This document shows positions 62,666 to 64,000 of a stretch of DNA of 64,000 nt, in pieces; position 1 is the first letter of the stretch; each line of letters opens with the position of its first letter. The notes under the pieces are model-generated. The model was not told where the DNA came from, made no database searches, and was given only the letters and a program-made list of their open reading frames with translations. A program made the translations under genes and the position numbers. Source of the DNA: Spirodela intermedia (Eukaryota; Streptophyta; Magnoliopsida; Alismatales; Araceae); NCBI GenBank assembly GCA_902729315.2, contig LR746272.1, forward strand, positions 5,029,037 through 5,093,036, read 5' to 3'.

Positions 62666-64000
62666 ATGAGAGAGACGGGGAGAGTGGTCCTGGGCATGCC
62701 TGGTCCGTGGGCTGAGGATAATCATGAAGTGGCTGACCATTACACGACGAAGATAGGCGGGGTGCCCGTAAGTTGATCGTGGAATGCCCATGAGAGTCTT
62801 GAAGCTCGACAATGTCGAGGCTTCCCGTTATTTATTTGATGTTTACCATGCTAAGCTATTTATTGGTCTTCTTTTTGCTTCCAGGACTGGCCGACTCTGG
62901 ATATCAATCCGGACATGGTCAAGTGCAGGTTATGTGGTGAAAGGCTCTACCTTGTGGCACAGGCATGGTTCCGTTCATTGTTCTCTAGCCTCCTTGACCG
63001 GTGTATTATGACTACAGTTTTCTTAATTATCTTTTCTTTTTCCCTGCCCTATGTAGGTTTATTCTCCAATTTCATCTGGTAGTTCTAAGGTTGAAGACCG
63101 TACTATTTATGTTCTTGGCTGCCCAAGACCAAAGTGTGCGAGCAGCTGTGATGGGTATGTTGTCTTTTTTTCAATTAATGGTGTCTGCTCCCGTGTTTTC
63201 TATCAGATGAACTAAGAAGGTTTCTAAACCTGATGTAGGACATTTTTTCTCCTCAGTCATGCCTTATTTCTTGTCCTATTTACTCGCTTATTTTTTGGGC
63301 TATTTACTGTTCTATTATTGTCCATTGTTTTGTCAGAAATAGAAAGAAGAGCACCATTAAAGGAATTTTTTGCCCTTTTTTATCAGCAAGTGTCTGACTA
63401 GAAATGTTTGCAGATGGAGAACTCTTCGGGTTCAGAAAGCTAGAAGTGAAAGTCAATCAAGAGCCAGAATACAGGATGGGAAGTTGCCAGATGAACAGTT
63501 GACCTCTACTTCTTCAAGTGTCAACGACTGGTGGGCAACTGGTGATGCAAGTGACGAGGAGATGGATCTGATGAAGTTGAGTCAAGCAATATCAGAAGCT
63601 TCTTCTCTCGTTCATTGCACCAAGAAGCAGAATGAACCAATATTTTCAGAGGTTGTCCCAAAAATGAAGCCCATATGCAATGATTCCAGCATTCATGGTA
63701 AAACTCCAATCTTCGTTTTCTTTTTACCTTCTGTTTTCCTGCCATGGATTACAGATACTGGAATATCTTTCAACGAATCAGATGCCGAGATGATCATTTT
63801 TTGTCCCAAAATATATGAAAAAATGCACCATATAGGCGTACTTTTTGTTTATCTTGCAGTGCTTCCATGCTTTTATCTCTACGAGGAGGAAGAGAAGTTC
63901 TCAGATAGGATCAACAACATACATCAGCAGTGCTCCTCTCTTTCCATCAAAGATAGCCCAAGCCTTCCTGCTGATTTCCCTGATGAAGAGAGGTGGGAAG
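62666..64000 (+). CDS. PDCD2L: PDCD2-like protein, 5' part (cut by window end)
   Basis: A PDCD2/PDCD2L family protein; animal relatives (PDCD2, Zfrp8) act as chaperones for ribosomal protein uS5 in 40S assembly, so a cytosolic or nuclear ribosome-assembly role is inferred. Exons: 62666-62767, 62885-62962, 63057-63154, 63414-63697, and 63860 onward past the window. The N-terminus reads [13 protein letters not shown] and [11 protein letters not shown], as in plant relatives. Cys pairs CRLC (48-51) and CPRPKC (82-87) with LYLVAQVYSPIS form the MYND-like zinc region. The loop after [10 protein letters not shown] is Ser-rich, and [10 protein letters not shown] opens the C-terminal PDCD2 domain, truncated here. 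Intron 2 has a GC donor (CAG|GCATGG). ATG 62666 has A at -3; an in-frame ATG at 62630 would add 12 residues but has a poorer context. Confidence 0.88.

Overview
The window is nuclear DNA of a flowering plant. The evidence is intron-rich genes with GT-AG (and two GC-AG) junctions, plastid and mitochondrial nuclear genes, Athila-like and Ty1/copia LTR retrotransposon relics, and plant-specific families (PLS-class PPR, RIN4/NOI, plant beta-xylosidase). The very GC-rich intronless PPR gene and GC-rich exons beside AT-rich introns suggest a monocot, but the species cannot be named from the sequence.

The window splits in two. Positions 1 to about 26400 are AT-rich and hold no gene I recognise, apart from a possible coding scrap near 1290-1540. 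This half is a graveyard of retroelements. One LTR family of about 1.6-1.7 kb occurs in at least eight pieces in both orientations, with degenerate tRNA-Asp-type primer sites and gag relics beside some of them. Two minus-strand Ty1/copia pol relics, a second dispersed repeat (9120-9985 and 19345-23726) and a 28-bp minisatellite are also present. Part of the insertion history can be read: a plus-strand solo LTR (20475-22174) sits inside a minus-strand solo LTR (19908-23349), which sits inside the second repeat; both keep near-perfect 5-bp target duplications. Another solo LTR (4676-6311) with a perfect duplication splits a gag relic.

From about 26400 to 64000 the DNA is gene-dense and GC-richer. 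In order: a plastid shikimate kinase (+, 27626-31037, 10 exons); a convergent GH3 beta-D-xylosidase (-, 35135-31470, 6 exons); a single-exon PPR gene resembling Arabidopsis At4g39530 (+, 38987-41320) that stops early in its E domain; a small RIN4/NOI-domain protein (-, 43891-41976, 3 exons including an 18-nt first exon); a 24-exon AAA-ATPase resembling At3g19740/At1g50140 (-, 61280-45370, about 1040 aa); and, divergent from it across a 1.4-kb shared promoter, a PDCD2-like gene (+, from 62666) cut by the window end. GA/CT microsatellites are very common in promoters, leaders and introns of this half.

The genes do not form one pathway. They cover aromatic amino-acid synthesis, cell-wall remodelling, organelle RNA metabolism, immune signalling at the plasma membrane, an organellar AAA protein and probable ribosome assembly. 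Exon models were built by hand from splice motifs, reading phase and recalled family sequences; junctions could be off by a base or two, and no database search was run.
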